Shown here: piece by piece, positions 8,059-16,053 of the stretch | How positions within the stretch are numbered: the first letter of the stretch is position 1 | How the letters are laid out: every line of letters starts with the position of its first letter | Source of the DNA: Desulfosporosinus sp. I2 | GTDB taxonomy: Bacteria > Bacillota > Desulfitobacteriia > Desulfitobacteriales > Desulfitobacteriaceae | DNA: 60,803 nucleotides | Reading direction: 5' to 3' | Assembly (NCBI RefSeq): GCF_000960765.1 | Contig: NZ_JYNH01000013.1 | Location: forward strand, 1 to 60,803 | Translations under genes and position numbers: made by a program | Notes under the pieces: model-generated | What the model saw: the letters and a program-made list of their open reading frames with translations, nothing else | The model's database searches: none | Told to the model about the DNA's origin: nothing

Positions 8059-9090
8059 ATGGCGATAGAAGAAACTAGTCAAATTTATAATGGTGATTTC
8101 CTCTTGGTGCAAGATATTATGCCAGATTTTCCTGATGGATGGTCTAAGATTGGGGGAGATTCTTCTACCGTCTGGGAGTGGACGGGCACCCCACTTGGTC
8201 CACGAGAACTAATTATCCTCCATCCTACTGGACCCCGTGCGGGGATACTTCAAGCAGCAGACGTTTTTATTCAAGCCGCCGATCATCAACGCTGGGAGGT
8301 TTCAGCTGCTCTTCAAACAAATCCGCCTGGTGTTTCAAGCTATATTCGCGTGTACATGGGCAGTTCTGGAGCACAACGGGAGTTTTGCTTAACACCATCC
8401 GACCAACCCGAAATTTTCAAGGTCGTCTTTACGACCCCTGTTGGGACAAACGGGTTTCGGATAGAAATTGGAATTATCGGACCAGGAGTTCTCGTGATCC
8501 ACGCTTTGGAGGCCTTCCGAAGATATCCTCACCAAACTGTAAAACTCGATGAAAAGGGTAAACTTTTCGCGAATAGGGTCGACGCGGTGGGTCAAATACA
8601 AAGTCCAGTTAATGTAAAACTCATTAGTCCCTTGCCAATCCCCGTTAGCTTCCAATCTACAGTAACCAATGATATTCGGGATATCACTCCCCTTAGGGAT
8701 GGTATAAGACTATATAGTAGTGAGGGTAACCCATTAGCCTCAACCCCCGATGGCATGCTCAAAGTTCAAGTAGTAAATACTGATAATTACCGCGAAAGTA
8801 TAGAGTACGTCATGGCAAACGTCATGTCAGCAACTACCGAAACGCGGGATATTTCTTCACTAAAGGTTTTCTCTTATGCCGTCCATAACCGTGGCTTGGT
8901 TTCGGCTTATGTAGTATTAGGAATTAGTCCAGATGGACTTATTTGGTATAGTGACAGCTTTGAAAAAGAGGTGGTAGCCTCAGGACTTTTACCCTTTACA
9001 TCAAGCTACTTCCTGCGCTATGTACGATTAACCTACAGAACTAGTTCCGGAACGGCTCCGCTAACGATCTGGATTCAGGCTAAATATTAA
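8059..9090 (+). CDS. NTTRR-like/DUF6385-like surface protein
   Basis: ATG 8059 follows AAAGGAGG, giving 343 residues. Residues 8-155 form a jelly-roll-like domain beginning with the NGDF...PDGW signature common in carbohydrate-binding-like N-terminal domains of Firmicute surface proteins. Residues 190-343 fit the DUF6385 pattern: a D-I-R-D stretch, KVFSYAVHNRGLVSAYVVL, a DGLIWYSD stretch, and a final YFLRYVRLTYRT..LTIWIQAKY. DUF6385 proteins are common in Desulfosporosinus-like organisms and Paenibacillus and are uncharacterised. The gene sits in a cluster of beta-rich structural genes and ends at a clean terminator. The DUF call is from memory of the pattern. Confidence 0.55.
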   Translation: MAIEETSQIYNGDFLLVQDIMPDFPDGWSKIGGDSSTVWEWTGTPLGPRELIILHPTGPRAGILQAADVFIQAADHQRWEVSAALQTNPPGVSSYIRVYMGSSGAQREFCLTPSDQPEIFKVVFTTPVGTNGFRIEIGIIGPGVLVIHALEAFRRYPHQTVKLDEKGKLFANRVDAVGQIQSPVNVKLISPLPIPVSFQSTVTNDIRDITPLRDGIRLYSSEGNPLASTPDGMLKVQVVNTDNYRESIEYVMANVMSATTETRDISSLKVFSYAVHNRGLVSAYVVLGISPDGLIWYSDSFEKEVVASGLLPFTSSYFLRYVRLTYRTSSGTAPLTIWIQAKY

Positions 9091-9093
9091 ATG

Positions 9094-9128
9094 AATGACT
9101 GGAGCAATAGCCTATTACTCCAGTCATT
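9094..9128. terminator. Bidirectional terminator hairpin
   Basis: There is an 11-bp perfect stem (AATGACTGGAG/CTCCAGTCATT) with a further weak inner stem. It lies directly after the stop at 9090 (+) and before the stop of the convergent gene at 9166 (-). The plus-strand tail is TTTCTTGTATTT. Confidence 0.75.
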
Positions 9129-9165
9129 TCTTGTATTTGGAATGGCAAAAAAGCCTATCTAATTA

Positions 9166-9993
9166 TTATGCCGTGTCCTCGCGCCAAGCAACTGTCATTG
9201 CGACGGGATGTGTTTGGTTACTGTTATTTGTAACTATTATGACGATACTTTTCCCGGCCCCAATAACAATGCGTCCGCTAAAGTCAAGCTCTATAGGGTC
9301 GCCATTCTGGACAAAGGTGCCAATATTGGCGCCTCCGGTTACTGGATTGGTCGGTTGTGTTATCCATTTACAAGTTAATGCAACTGCGCTGCTGTCTGTA
9401 GATGAAAAGTTTGTAACATGGGGGGTTACCGCGGTTCCTGCTGCGAGAAACGAGGAGTTTCGCATGATAGTTATAGTGGTATCATCGTTTGAGCTTCCAG
9501 TCACCCGTGAAATCCGCAGAATTTTAGTTGAAGCTATCGGATTATCAATTTCGAGGGCCATAATATGATTTGCTCCGACATTGACTACACCAGTATCGAG
9601 CAGATAATATCTACCTTGGTTTGCTGCCAAATCCATTGCATTACTTGTTGTTAAGGCTCCTTCATTGACGAGGATTTTATCCCAAGTGCTCGTCGTTGGA
9701 TTCCAACCGTACAAGTTTGTTGTAAACGTTATGGGAGTAAGTTGTAGAGAAGCTAGTGTTATCGTGGTATCAGGCACCACAATATGAAGGTAATGCCCAG
9801 TCTGAAACCCATCTTTGGATACCAAGATGTTGTAGGTTCCACTTTCTATTGCCACGGTCGTAAAGCTTCCACTAACGTCAGTTATCTGCGTGTCTAATAT
9901 TGCGATATCCGTTAAAATCTGTACACGGACTCCTGCGATCGGTGTCCCGTCATTAACATTTTTAACTATACCCGTAATTTGTCCAGTTGCCAT
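9166..9993 (-). CDS. Carboxypeptidase-regulatory-like fold plus shared module
   Basis: This 275-residue protein has a good AGGAGG site 8 bases before its ATG. Residues 4-82 match the CarboxypepD_reg/Ig-like fold: GQITGIVKN, then TPIAGVRVQI, a DVSGSF stretch, and SGTYNILVSKDGF. Residues 130-275 are the same module as the C-terminus of the protein at 5615-6787 (see there). Ig-like folds of this kind present binding modules on surfaces. There is no signal peptide, so if it is displayed outside the cell it would have to be exported differently, for example as a spore-layer or phage-like particle component. The relationship to 5615 suggests parts of one structure. Confidence 0.6.
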   Translation of the reverse strand: MATGQITGIVKNVNDGTPIAGVRVQILTDIAILDTQITDVSGSFTTVAIESGTYNILVSKDGFQTGHYLHIVVPDTTITLASLQLTPITFTTNLYGWNPTTSTWDKILVNEGALTTSNAMDLAANQGRYYLLDTGVVNVGANHIMALEIDNPIASTKILRISRVTGSSNDDTTITIMRNSSFLAAGTAVTPHVTNFSSTDSSAVALTCKWITQPTNPVTGGANIGTFVQNGDPIELDFSGRIVIGAGKSIVIIVTNNSNQTHPVAMTVAWREDTA

Positions 9994-10555
9994 AAAATAA
10001 CCTCCTAACTGTCCAGCAATTTTTGATCACTATAACAGGCGGGTAATAAGAGTTGTCCTTTGCGTGGAAATAATGAATCCCACTATCCGTAGCAGTGGTA
10101 TGGTGTACAGTTAATATATTGTATGGTAGCAATCTAATAATGGTACTAGCAGAATTGGTATTTGTGGATTATAGCGGGATATCAGTAACACGTTCAAAAG
10201 TATACCGGTTTAAAAGAGTTTAATTATGATTAGAAAATAGTTGAGTCATTTGATACGTATCAGAACAAGGCAGAATAGGCGAAAGCTTTAATGCGAAAGG
10301 AAGGCTGAGACAAAGCTTCTACATACATGGCCAGTACATTGATATGATTCTCCTCTCCATACTTAAATCAGAATTTGATAGCAAGCCGTGGGTCTATACT
10401 GGGGAATGTTTGTCTATGATGTGATTCATTCGTAGAACCTTTTTCTTAGACACAGCTTATCCTGATTCCCCCTTCCGACTCACAACTCTTCCTCTACCCT
10501 CATCCCGCTATTCAGCTCAAAAACAAAATGCGTTGGTGTGAGAACTGGTATGGTA
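9994..10555. other. Intergenic region before the IS3 element
   Basis: About 560 bases were read on both strands. No gene, tRNA or strong hairpin was found. It contains the promoter region for the minus-strand gene ending at 9993, but no clear -35/-10 pair stands out. Confidence 0.5.
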
Positions 10556-10558
10556 TGC

Positions 10559-10606
10559 TACCCCCAGACAGGACAGTGAAATAAAAAACTGTACAGTCTG
10601 GGGGTA
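10559..10606. repeat. Inverted repeat at IS3 left end
   Basis: TACCCCCAGAC (10559-10569) is repeated as its exact complement at 10596-10606, with an inner ACAGT/ACTGT pair. In RNA the right arm ends 4 bases before the orfA ATG, so a transcript entering from outside would hide the start region. This is a familiar device in IS elements to limit transposase expression. Confidence 0.6.
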
Positions 10607-10609
10607 ATT

Positions 10610-11290
10610 ATGTCACAACAGAGAAAAATACCCGTAGAAGAGATGGTACGAATAGTAGAATTGTATCTCTTGGGGAAAATAGGATATAAGTCAGCATATC
10701 AGGAAGCTGGCGTATCTGAAGAGGCATTCAGGAAGTGGCTCTTTAGATACAAAACAGACGGACCATCAGGATTTCTACCGAAAGAACACAACAAAAGATA
10801 TACAAAAGAGACCAAGCTCTCAACCGTTCAGGATTATCTGGCAGGAAAAGGGTCGAAATGGGAGATCTGTGAGAGATACGGGGTCAGGGATAAAAGGCAA
10901 CTTGATCATTGGCTAAAGGCGTATAATTGTCATAAGGATTTCCGAATACAGACAGGAGGAAGCCGAATGACGAAAGGCCGAAATACGACTGGACAAGAGA
11001 GGATACAAATTGTAAAAGAGTGCATATCCACTGGAAACAATTATAGGGGGACAGCGCTCAAATACCAGGTTTCATACCAGCAGGTCTATACGTGGACGAA
11101 GAAATACCGTGAGATGGGAGAATCGGGGTTGGAAGATCGGCGAGGACACCGTTCTGGAACACTGCCGAGTCGAACACCTGAGGAAGAACTGAGAGACCGG
11201 ATAGCTCAGCTTGAACGGGAAAAATATGATCTAGAAATGGAGAATGCACTGTTAAAAAAAGTCAAGGAATTGGAGAGGAGGCGACGCTGA
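10610..11290 (+). CDS. IS3-family OrfA (DNA-binding protein)
   Basis: This 226-residue protein has three helix-turn-helix-like units (about residues 7-50, 62-105 and 122-172; for example GRNTTGQERIQIVKECIS and YQQVYTWTKKYREMGESGL) and a C-terminal leucine-zipper-like coil (residues 185-220). It is longer than the usual IS150 OrfA because of the extra HTH unit. OrfA binds the IS ends. The gene ends in TGA at 11290, after an A7 run at 11254-11260 where ribosomes can slip back one base to fuse it to OrfB. Confidence 0.9.
   Translation: MSQQRKIPVEEMVRIVELYLLGKIGYKSAYQEAGVSEEAFRKWLFRYKTDGPSGFLPKEHNKRYTKETKLSTVQDYLAGKGSKWEICERYGVRDKRQLDHWLKAYNCHKDFRIQTGGSRMTKGRNTTGQERIQIVKECISTGNNYRGTALKYQVSYQQVYTWTKKYREMGESGLEDRRGHRSGTLPSRTPEEELRDRIAQLEREKYDLEMENALLKKVKELERRRR
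11254..11260 (+). promoter_or_regulatory. A7 programmed -1 frameshift site
   Basis: The codons TTA-AAA-AAA-GTC are in the orfA frame. A slip of -1 on the seven A residues places the ribosome in a frame that stays open through TLSFVRYQSAYEAVRIL and all of orfB, predicting a 526-residue OrfAB transposase. This is the standard IS3-family mechanism. A stimulatory structure downstream was not established by eye. Confidence 0.75.
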
Positions 11291-11322
11291 GCTTCGTAAG
11301 GTATCAGTCGGCCTATGAAGCG

Positions 11323-12189
11323 GTGAGAATATTATCTGAGGATCGGTCATTTTCTGTATGGAAGCTCTGTGCCTTTTTACACATTACCCGGTCAGCCTAT
11401 TATCGATGGCTGACGCATCCGAAGAGCAACCGCGAGTTGGAGAACGAACGAATTGCAGACGTTGTTGAGAAGATCCACAAAGAGCATCCTGATATGGGAT
11501 ACCGCAGAATACGGGATGAGCTGGACAGGAGACACGACGTTCATGTGAATGATAAACGTGTCCTTCGGATCGACCGTGCCCTTAATATTAAATCAACAAT
11601 TAAATACAAAAGGCACGGATGCACCAGGAACGCGGCATCGCCGGAATACATAGCCAAGAACTATCTGAAACGTCAGTTTCACGCAGACGCGCCAAACTCG
11701 AAATGGTTGACCGACGTGACGGAGTTCAAATACTACGTAGGGCCGGAAGTCCACAAACTATATTTGAGCGCCATTCTGGACCTGTATGATCGGCGCATTG
11801 TTGCCTATGCCATTGGTGATCGCAACGATAACAGACTCGTTTTCGATACATTTGATGCTGCCGTGGCCGCCCATCCTGAAGCCCATCCGCTGTTTCATTC
11901 GGACAGGGGGTATCAGTATACAAGCCGCATTTTTCACTCGAAACTGCAGGCCGCAGGAATGAAGCAAAGCATGTCCAGAGTGGCTCGCTGTATTGATAAC
12001 GGACCGATGGAAGGCTTTTGGGGTATCCTGAAACGCGAGAGGTATTACGGGTACAAATTCACCAGCCGGGAGCACCTTGTTCAAGCCATTTCTGATTACA
12101 TCTTCTATTATAATTATCGGCGTTTACAGCGCCGCTTGTATATTATGACGCCGATGGAGTTCCATATGCAGTACGTAAAGGCCGCATAA
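11323..12189 (+). CDS. IS3-family OrfB (DDE transposase)
   Basis: This 288-residue integrase-like protein starts at GTG if translated alone, although the frame is open upstream to the orfA slip site. It has an HTH_21-like N-terminus (ITRSAYYRWL), then the RNase-H-fold DDE core: D in WLTDVTEFKY (about residue 124), D in FHSDRGYQYTS (about 193) and E in GPMEGFWGILKRERYY (about 227). The spacing matches IS3 and retroviral integrases. The catalytic triad is complete, so the enzyme could be active. A hairpin directly follows the stop. Confidence 0.92.
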   Translation: MRILSEDRSFSVWKLCAFLHITRSAYYRWLTHPKSNRELENERIADVVEKIHKEHPDMGYRRIRDELDRRHDVHVNDKRVLRIDRALNIKSTIKYKRHGCTRNAASPEYIAKNYLKRQFHADAPNSKWLTDVTEFKYYVGPEVHKLYLSAILDLYDRRIVAYAIGDRNDNRLVFDTFDAAVAAHPEAHPLFHSDRGYQYTSRIFHSKLQAAGMKQSMSRVARCIDNGPMEGFWGILKRERYYGYKFTSREHLVQAISDYIFYYNYRRLQRRLYIMTPMEFHMQYVKAA

Positions 12190-12190
12190 A

Positions 12191-12225
12191 GAATTGCTAC
12201 CCGCTTTTTAGACGGGTAGCAATTC
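12191..12225. terminator. Terminator-like hairpin at IS3 right end
   Basis: There is a perfect 13-bp stem (GAATTGCTACCCG) with a 9-base loop just after the orfB stop. The right arm includes the presumed IS terminal bases. There is no long T-tract; it may both stop transposase transcripts and shield against entry from the right. Confidence 0.6.
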
Positions 12226-12254
12226 AGCAAACTTCGTTCTATTTTTTCATTGTC

Positions 12255-13829
12255 CTATTGACGGGGTGCACACCAGTATTTCTCAACCAACGCATTAAAT
12301 ATTTCTTCATCAAATTCCTCAAGTAGCGAATCCCTGCTGTTTATCGTCTCTAGGATTTCATCAAGCCTTTGCTTCAACCCATCCTTTGATTCAATTATCT
12401 TATCATGCTCTAGCCTTTTCTTTCGCATTTCCTCCAGCTCTCCGGATATGCTTTTGTACTCCTCATTATAAACCTCAGAATCGATGTTATTACTCACCTG
12501 AAACCGGATAAGTTTCTTCAACTCATTTTTTAATTCTTCGATCCGCTCATCCAAGGCTTCAGTCTCTCTGATATCTGGCTTTAGCAAAATAATCGTTTCA
12601 ATATTTTCAGTCATCGTCTTGATAAAGCTCTGCCTGTTTTCATAGATTCTGTTGAACATCCGTACAAAGGCATCCATCAAAGCATTCTCATCGACAGCCC
12701 TGGCGCCACATGCATCCTTACCGTCCATTATGTAAGTTTTGCACTGCCATACAACTTTCTTTGATGCATTGTTGCTGTTCCACTGTCTTCTCTTGAAAAT
12801 GTTCCCGCAGTTGCCACAAAACACTTTTCCACTAAACGGATATCTACTGCTATATTTATGCCTGTCACCTACCAGATTTCCCCTTAATAAGGCTCTTCGT
12901 TCCTTCTCATCCTGAACCTTTTCAAATAGCTCTTTGGCTATGATCGGCAGGTGATTTTCATCGATCATATACTTCTGTGACTGGCCCTTATTAGACGTGC
13001 GTTTATGGGTGAGGAAATTAACGGTTATGGTTTTCTGCAAAAGAGCGGCACCATAGTACTTCTCATTTTCCAACATCCCGCTTATGGTTGAATCCCACCA
13101 TTTTTCGTTTCCAGTAACGGTTTTTACTTTATCTTTTGTTAACCCCTTGGCAATTGCATTGTAACTCTTGCCTTCTAGGTATTCAGTGAAGACCCTGCGA
13201 ACCAGTTCTGCTTGTTCTTCATTTATGACCAATTCTCCATTGTCATTTTTATCATAGCCGAGAAACCTCGTGGTATTGACTAAAACTCGACCACTTTCAA
13301 ATTGTCTTAGAATCCCCCACTTTGTAACATCCGATTGATTTCTACTACTATCTTGTGCCATCCCGCTAAGAATGGTAAGCAAGAGTTCACCACCAGAACC
13401 AAGTGTATCAATATTTTCCGTTTCAAAATAAACGGCTATTCCTTTGTCTTTTAGCTTCCTTACAAAGTGTAGGCAGTCCTCGGTATTTCGAGCAAATCTC
13501 GATATCGACTTTGTAATAACCATATCGATTTTACCAGCCATACACTCATTGATCATTCTTAGAAATTCAGTTCTTTTTGTTGTAGTAGTTCCTGAGATAC
13601 CGTCATCAGCATAAATATCCACCAGTTCCCAATCTGATCTTTTACTAATGGTATCCGTATAATGCTGTACCTGTGATTCGAAGCTCGTTTCCTGTTCTTT
13701 CAAATCTGTGCTTACCCGGCAATAAGCGGCTACCCTTTTCTTCGCCCCCAGGGCAAATCCTTTAACCACTTCAACTGGTTTTACCGGAATTACAGTAACG
13801 ACCTTCTTTACCGCTGAATTTGAAGCCAT
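12255..13829 (-). CDS. Large serine recombinase (probable prophage integrase)
   Basis: This 524-residue protein has a resolvase N-terminal domain with the catalytic serine in YCRVSTD (S40), then DGISGTTTTKR and the SISRFARNT arginine motif. A recombinase domain occupies about 170-290, followed by a zinc ribbon (FCGNCG..CKTY..CGAR, about 335-380) and a coiled coil to the C-terminus. These are the parts of a large serine integrase, which joins attP and attB and needs a directionality factor to excise. It lies at the end of the lysis module at the prophage edge, a usual integrase position. It also carries a SHOCT cassette upstream that recurs at 1.0 kb, so it may belong to a mobile recombinase cassette instead. 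Confidence 0.88.
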   Translation of the reverse strand: MASNSAVKKVVTVIPVKPVEVVKGFALGAKKRVAAYCRVSTDLKEQETSFESQVQHYTDTISKRSDWELVDIYADDGISGTTTTKRTEFLRMINECMAGKIDMVITKSISRFARNTEDCLHFVRKLKDKGIAVYFETENIDTLGSGGELLLTILSGMAQDSSRNQSDVTKWGILRQFESGRVLVNTTRFLGYDKNDNGELVINEEQAELVRRVFTEYLEGKSYNAIAKGLTKDKVKTVTGNEKWWDSTISGMLENEKYYGAALLQKTITVNFLTHKRTSNKGQSQKYMIDENHLPIIAKELFEKVQDEKERRALLRGNLVGDRHKYSSRYPFSGKVFCGNCGNIFKRRQWNSNNASKKVVWQCKTYIMDGKDACGARAVDENALMDAFVRMFNRIYENRQSFIKTMTENIETIILLKPDIRETEALDERIEELKNELKKLIRFQVSNNIDSEVYNEEYKSISGELEEMRKKRLEHDKIIESKDGLKQRLDEILETINSRDSLLEEFDEEIFNALVEKYWCAPRQ

Positions 13830-13896
13830 AAAATCCCCTCTCCCTTTCCTTTATATTCCTTTTGTGGTGACATGATATAATTGCTGGGGACACTAA

Positions 13897-14029
13897 TCAA
13901 GTCAAAAACGACTTCTTATTTTCATTATCTATGGCCGTAAATTCTTCTTCGGTGATCAGATTTTCCCGTTTTGAGCATTAGCAATATATGCAAACTTAAC
14001 AGGTAATTAATATTCTTATCGTTGATCAT
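13897..14029 (-). pseudogene. SHOCT-like gene, frameshifted copy
   Basis: The ATG at 14029 follows GGAGGAATTG. The frame begins MINDKNINYLLSLHILLML as in the intact copy at 1048-1164, but one extra A in the AAAACGG stretch (about 13960) shifts it. The correct tail ENLITEEEFTAID is in another frame and ends in TGA at 13897. Total length (133 bases) is not a multiple of three. If this protein helped the recombinase, that help is lost here unless the intact copy at 1.0 kb supplies it. Confidence 0.65.
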
Positions 14030-14054
14030 TCAATTCCTCCTCATGAACATAAAA

Positions 14055-14077
14055 GGGCTCACCTCTTCGGCAAGCCC
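14055..14077 (-). terminator. Terminator hairpin in repeat B
   Basis: GGGCTTGCC and the GGTGAGCCC side form a hairpin followed by TTTTATG on the minus strand. It would end late phage transcription after the lysis genes and before the recombinase. Confidence 0.6.
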
Positions 14078-14119
14078 ATTAACTCTAATAGAAGCCCTTA
14101 TATAGAAGGAAAGTGAAAC

Positions 14120-14281
14120 CTACCCACACTTCGACCAATCACCAGTTATACACTCGGAACATCCTCCAACCCAGATGATTTTGTTTTGGCAAACTGGACA
14201 TTTGTTATTCTCAATTAACCACTGCTCACACGGTTCCATACAATACGATTGTCGGTTGCAATCAACGCATACATCTTTCAT
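14120..14281 (-). CDS. Small cysteine-rich protein (53 aa)
   Basis: A GGGAGG site lies 7 bases before ATG 14281. The 53 residues contain nine cysteines, in pairs: C5/C8, C14/C18, C28/C31 (NKCPVCQNK), C41/C44 and C52. The middle CPVC and later CSEC pairs look like a zinc ribbon, and the rest may bind a second metal. The gene is the last of the lysis block and stays open with good codon usage, so I consider it real. The function is unknown. A 4Fe-4S or zinc-binding regulator would both fit the spacing. Confidence 0.6.
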   Translation of the reverse strand: MKDVCVDCNRQSYCMEPCEQWLIENNKCPVCQNKIIWVGGCSECITGDWSKCG

Positions 14282-14295
14282 CTTATAGCCTCCCA

Positions 14296-14682
14296 TTACG
14301 AAGATTGAGCAGCAGTTGCGCTTGGTTCCGCGCTGCTCGATCCAGGTTGTACTGTGCTCAATTTACCTAGTTCTTGTTTAATTAAAGTCCTGACTATATC
14401 AAGTATAGAGTCCATAGGAAGATCTTTTGCAATATCACTCTTAGCCAATTCAGCTTGAATAATATGGGTGAAGGACTGGGTTATATCTTCAATCGGAAAT
14501 TCTTTAATTGGTTGCTGTTTGGCATCGACGTAACCTTGTCCAAGAATGTAAGACGCTGAAACGATCACAAGATACAATACATCCTCAGTTGGCATTCCTA
14601 ACTTGGCTATGGAATTAACCATAACTAAAATCGCGGCACTGACGAAGGCCCACAGTTTTCGAGATTTCAATTTGTCTAGCAT
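14296..14682 (-). CDS. Phage holin
   Basis: This 128-residue protein has two hydrophobic segments (about residues 10-28 and 34-50) at the N-terminus, followed by a charged amphipathic helix and a Ser/Ala-rich tail, the layout of class II phage holins in Firmicutes. It lies just downstream of the amidase gene, with a 19-base gap. It would make pores in the cytoplasmic membrane to release the amidase at the end of the lytic cycle. The assignment is by topology and position. Confidence 0.75.
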   Translation of the reverse strand: MLDKLKSRKLWAFVSAAILVMVNSIAKLGMPTEDVLYLVIVSASYILGQGYVDAKQQPIKEFPIEDITQSFTHIIQAELAKSDIAKDLPMDSILDIVRTLIKQELGKLSTVQPGSSSAEPSATAAQSS

Positions 14683-14701
14683 AACTTGCTCCCCTTTCTC
14701 A

Positions 14702-15451
14702 TTACCCTAAATACTTCGCCACCGCAGCCGCCGTTTGATATTTGTTATTACCCGAGAGTAGCACTTCGTTTGGATGCTTGGTTGTGGGTCCCCCTATAAC
14801 AATTAACTGGTTGGCGCTCATGGCCTCGGCTGGAACCGTTTGATCTGCTGGCCTCACGAATACAGCACAGTTACCATTTTTAACAGCTACATCAACACCA
14901 GCCCAGTAATCTTCCTTCGTATATAACAATACGGCCATTTTTAACACTTCGTTTCCTCCTTCCAAATCCTTAAACAGTCGGTCCCAGGGAAACCCTGTCC
15001 CCGGACACCTTGATTTATTAACAGAGTCAAGCCGATAATGCCCGATGATATTGTCGCGGGTCACAGGTATGCCTAACGTCCCGATTAACCACCGATGTAA
15101 GGCTAGTGTGGCTTGGTACTGCGCCTCTGGCATTACGTCACCACTGTCGCCTTCGTGTTCGATGCTGACCGTGTAATAATTCGGATTAACCCCCGGAATT
15201 AGTAAGGGCCAAGCCGGTTTATTAATACCGCCATTGGCCCAAGCAGGATTTTTAAGATCAACATATTGGTGAATCTCGCCGTTCTTACCAACCCCGAAAT
15301 GAGAACTCACTTTACTCGCAGGGTTGGCAAACCAAGAGTCAGTGCCAGATAAAGTCCCAGCCATGATGTGGTCCACTATGGCTAGGAATTTATATCCTTT
15401 ACGGCTGCTGAAGTTCGGCGACCCCTTCCAGATAATCGCTGGTTTTAACAT
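14702..15451 (-). CDS. N-acetylmuramoyl-L-alanine amidase (endolysin)
   Basis: In this 249-residue protein, residues 1-165 form an Amidase_2 domain: the first zinc-binding His in VDHIMAG (H28), YTVSIEHEGD in the centre, IIGHYRLDSVNKSRCPG with the second His and the zinc-binding Cys, and NPAWANGG. The C-terminal 75 residues carry a cell-wall-binding repeat of the CWB2 type (MSANQLIVIGGPTT, NKYQTAAAVAKYL). It cleaves the amide between MurNAc and the peptide stem. It is part of the XhlA-amidase-holin lysis unit. Confidence 0.92.
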   Translation of the reverse strand: MLKPAIIWKGSPNFSSRKGYKFLAIVDHIMAGTLSGTDSWFANPASKVSSHFGVGKNGEIHQYVDLKNPAWANGGINKPAWPLLIPGVNPNYYTVSIEHEGDSGDVMPEAQYQATLALHRWLIGTLGIPVTRDNIIGHYRLDSVNKSRCPGTGFPWDRLFKDLEGGNEVLKMAVLLYTKEDYWAGVDVAVKNGNCAVFVRPADQTVPAEAMSANQLIVIGGPTTKHPNEVLLSGNNKYQTAAAVAKYLG

Positions 15452-15465
15452 GTCATTGCCCCTTC

Positions 15466-15711
15466 CTAAAGAGTTATTAAATAGACACTAAGCCCTGTGA
15501 CCAGCGTCATTAAACTTGAAATAGTCAGTGCGATCAGCCACGATGGTCTACTTCGGGCCGCTCTTAACACTTCATCCAGCTTTGCTTCAAGTCGATCAAA
15601 CTTTTTCCCCATATCAATTTCTAAGGAGTTCAGTCTGCATTCTTGAGCCTCATCCTTAGTTTCTAAGACTGCTAGACGAGTTCTTAGCTCGGCTATTTCT
15701 TGCTCACTCAA
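15466..15711 (-). CDS. XhlA-like hemolysin/holin accessory protein
   Basis: This 81-residue protein has an N-terminal coiled coil (residues 1-50) and one C-terminal transmembrane segment (about 57-79), exactly as in XhlA of PBSX-like phages. XhlA works with the holin and amidase in host lysis. It is the first of the lysis genes and is separated from the tail genes by a terminator-like hairpin at 15743-15764. Confidence 0.85.
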   Translation of the reverse strand: MSEQEIAELRTRLAVLETKDEAQECRLNSLEIDMGKKFDRLEAKLDEVLRAARSRPSWLIALTISSLMTLVTGLSVYLITL

Positions 15712-15742
15712 GTGACCAAACCCCTTTCTGGCAAATAAAATA

Positions 15743-15764
15743 ACACCCTCGAATTCAAAGGTGT
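15743..15764 (-). terminator. Hairpin between tail and lysis genes
   Basis: On the minus strand ACACCT..GGGTGT is followed by TATTTTATTT. It lies after the small tail gene at 15825-16040 and before the lysis genes, and may modulate the level of lysis proteins. Confidence 0.5.
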
Positions 15765-15824
15765 CCGGTGTGAATTGTCTACAAGTTTTTGATACTATTT
15801 GACACAGTATGCGTCAACTGTTCA

Positions 15825-16040
15825 CTAAGCGGCAGGAACATACGCAAGTGTTTCAGTATACTCTTGCTCTGTGATATACCCATTCGCAAGAGCTTGGTCA
15901 ATGTCGGAAAGACTAAAATTCTCTGCGGCATACTGTTTCACGGGAGTGTGATAGTCCGCTGGAATACTTGCAAAGGTACGATTCCCATAACGATAGATAT
16001 TCACCGCATACGCTTTTGTCAACAAACTATTTACTGCCAT
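15825..16040 (-). CDS. XkdX-like small tail protein
   Basis: This 71-residue protein has an N-terminal segment AVNIYRYGNRTFASIP and a C-terminal helical motif SLSDIDQALANGYITEQEYTETL, which resembles the helical tail of XkdX-family phage proteins (the xA-x-G-x-I-T-x-E-E-Y pattern). The family sits after the tail fibre genes and before lysis genes, as here. The function is unknown. Confidence 0.6.
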   Translation of the reverse strand: MAVNSLLTKAYAVNIYRYGNRTFASIPADYHTPVKQYAAENFSLSDIDQALANGYITEQEYTETLAYVPAA

Positions 16041-16053
16041 TTTTACATTCCTC

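Larger units (their letters stand above)
10556..12221 (+). mobile_element. IS3-family insertion sequence (IS150-like)
   Basis: The element carries orfA and orfB in the IS3 arrangement with a frameshift site between them. The proposed ends are TGCTACCC at 10556 and its complement GGGTAGCA ending at 12221, giving about 1.67 kb. The terminal match is short and no convincing target-site duplication is seen, so the exact ends are uncertain. Each end carries a hairpin (10559-10606 and 12191-12225) that would block incoming transcription or translation. It lies 33 bases from the prophage recombinase stop codon and may have disturbed the prophage boundary. Confidence 0.7.
13887..14113. repeat. Copy B of the SHOCT cassette repeat
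   Basis: This is the direct repeat of 1038-1250, about 12.8 kb away. It shows the same order of features: terminator hairpin, ribosome binding site and SHOCT-like frame, here broken. It lies between the recombinase gene and the phage lysis genes. If it recombined with copy A, everything between them (channels, structural genes, IS3 and recombinase) would be lost. Confidence 0.8.
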
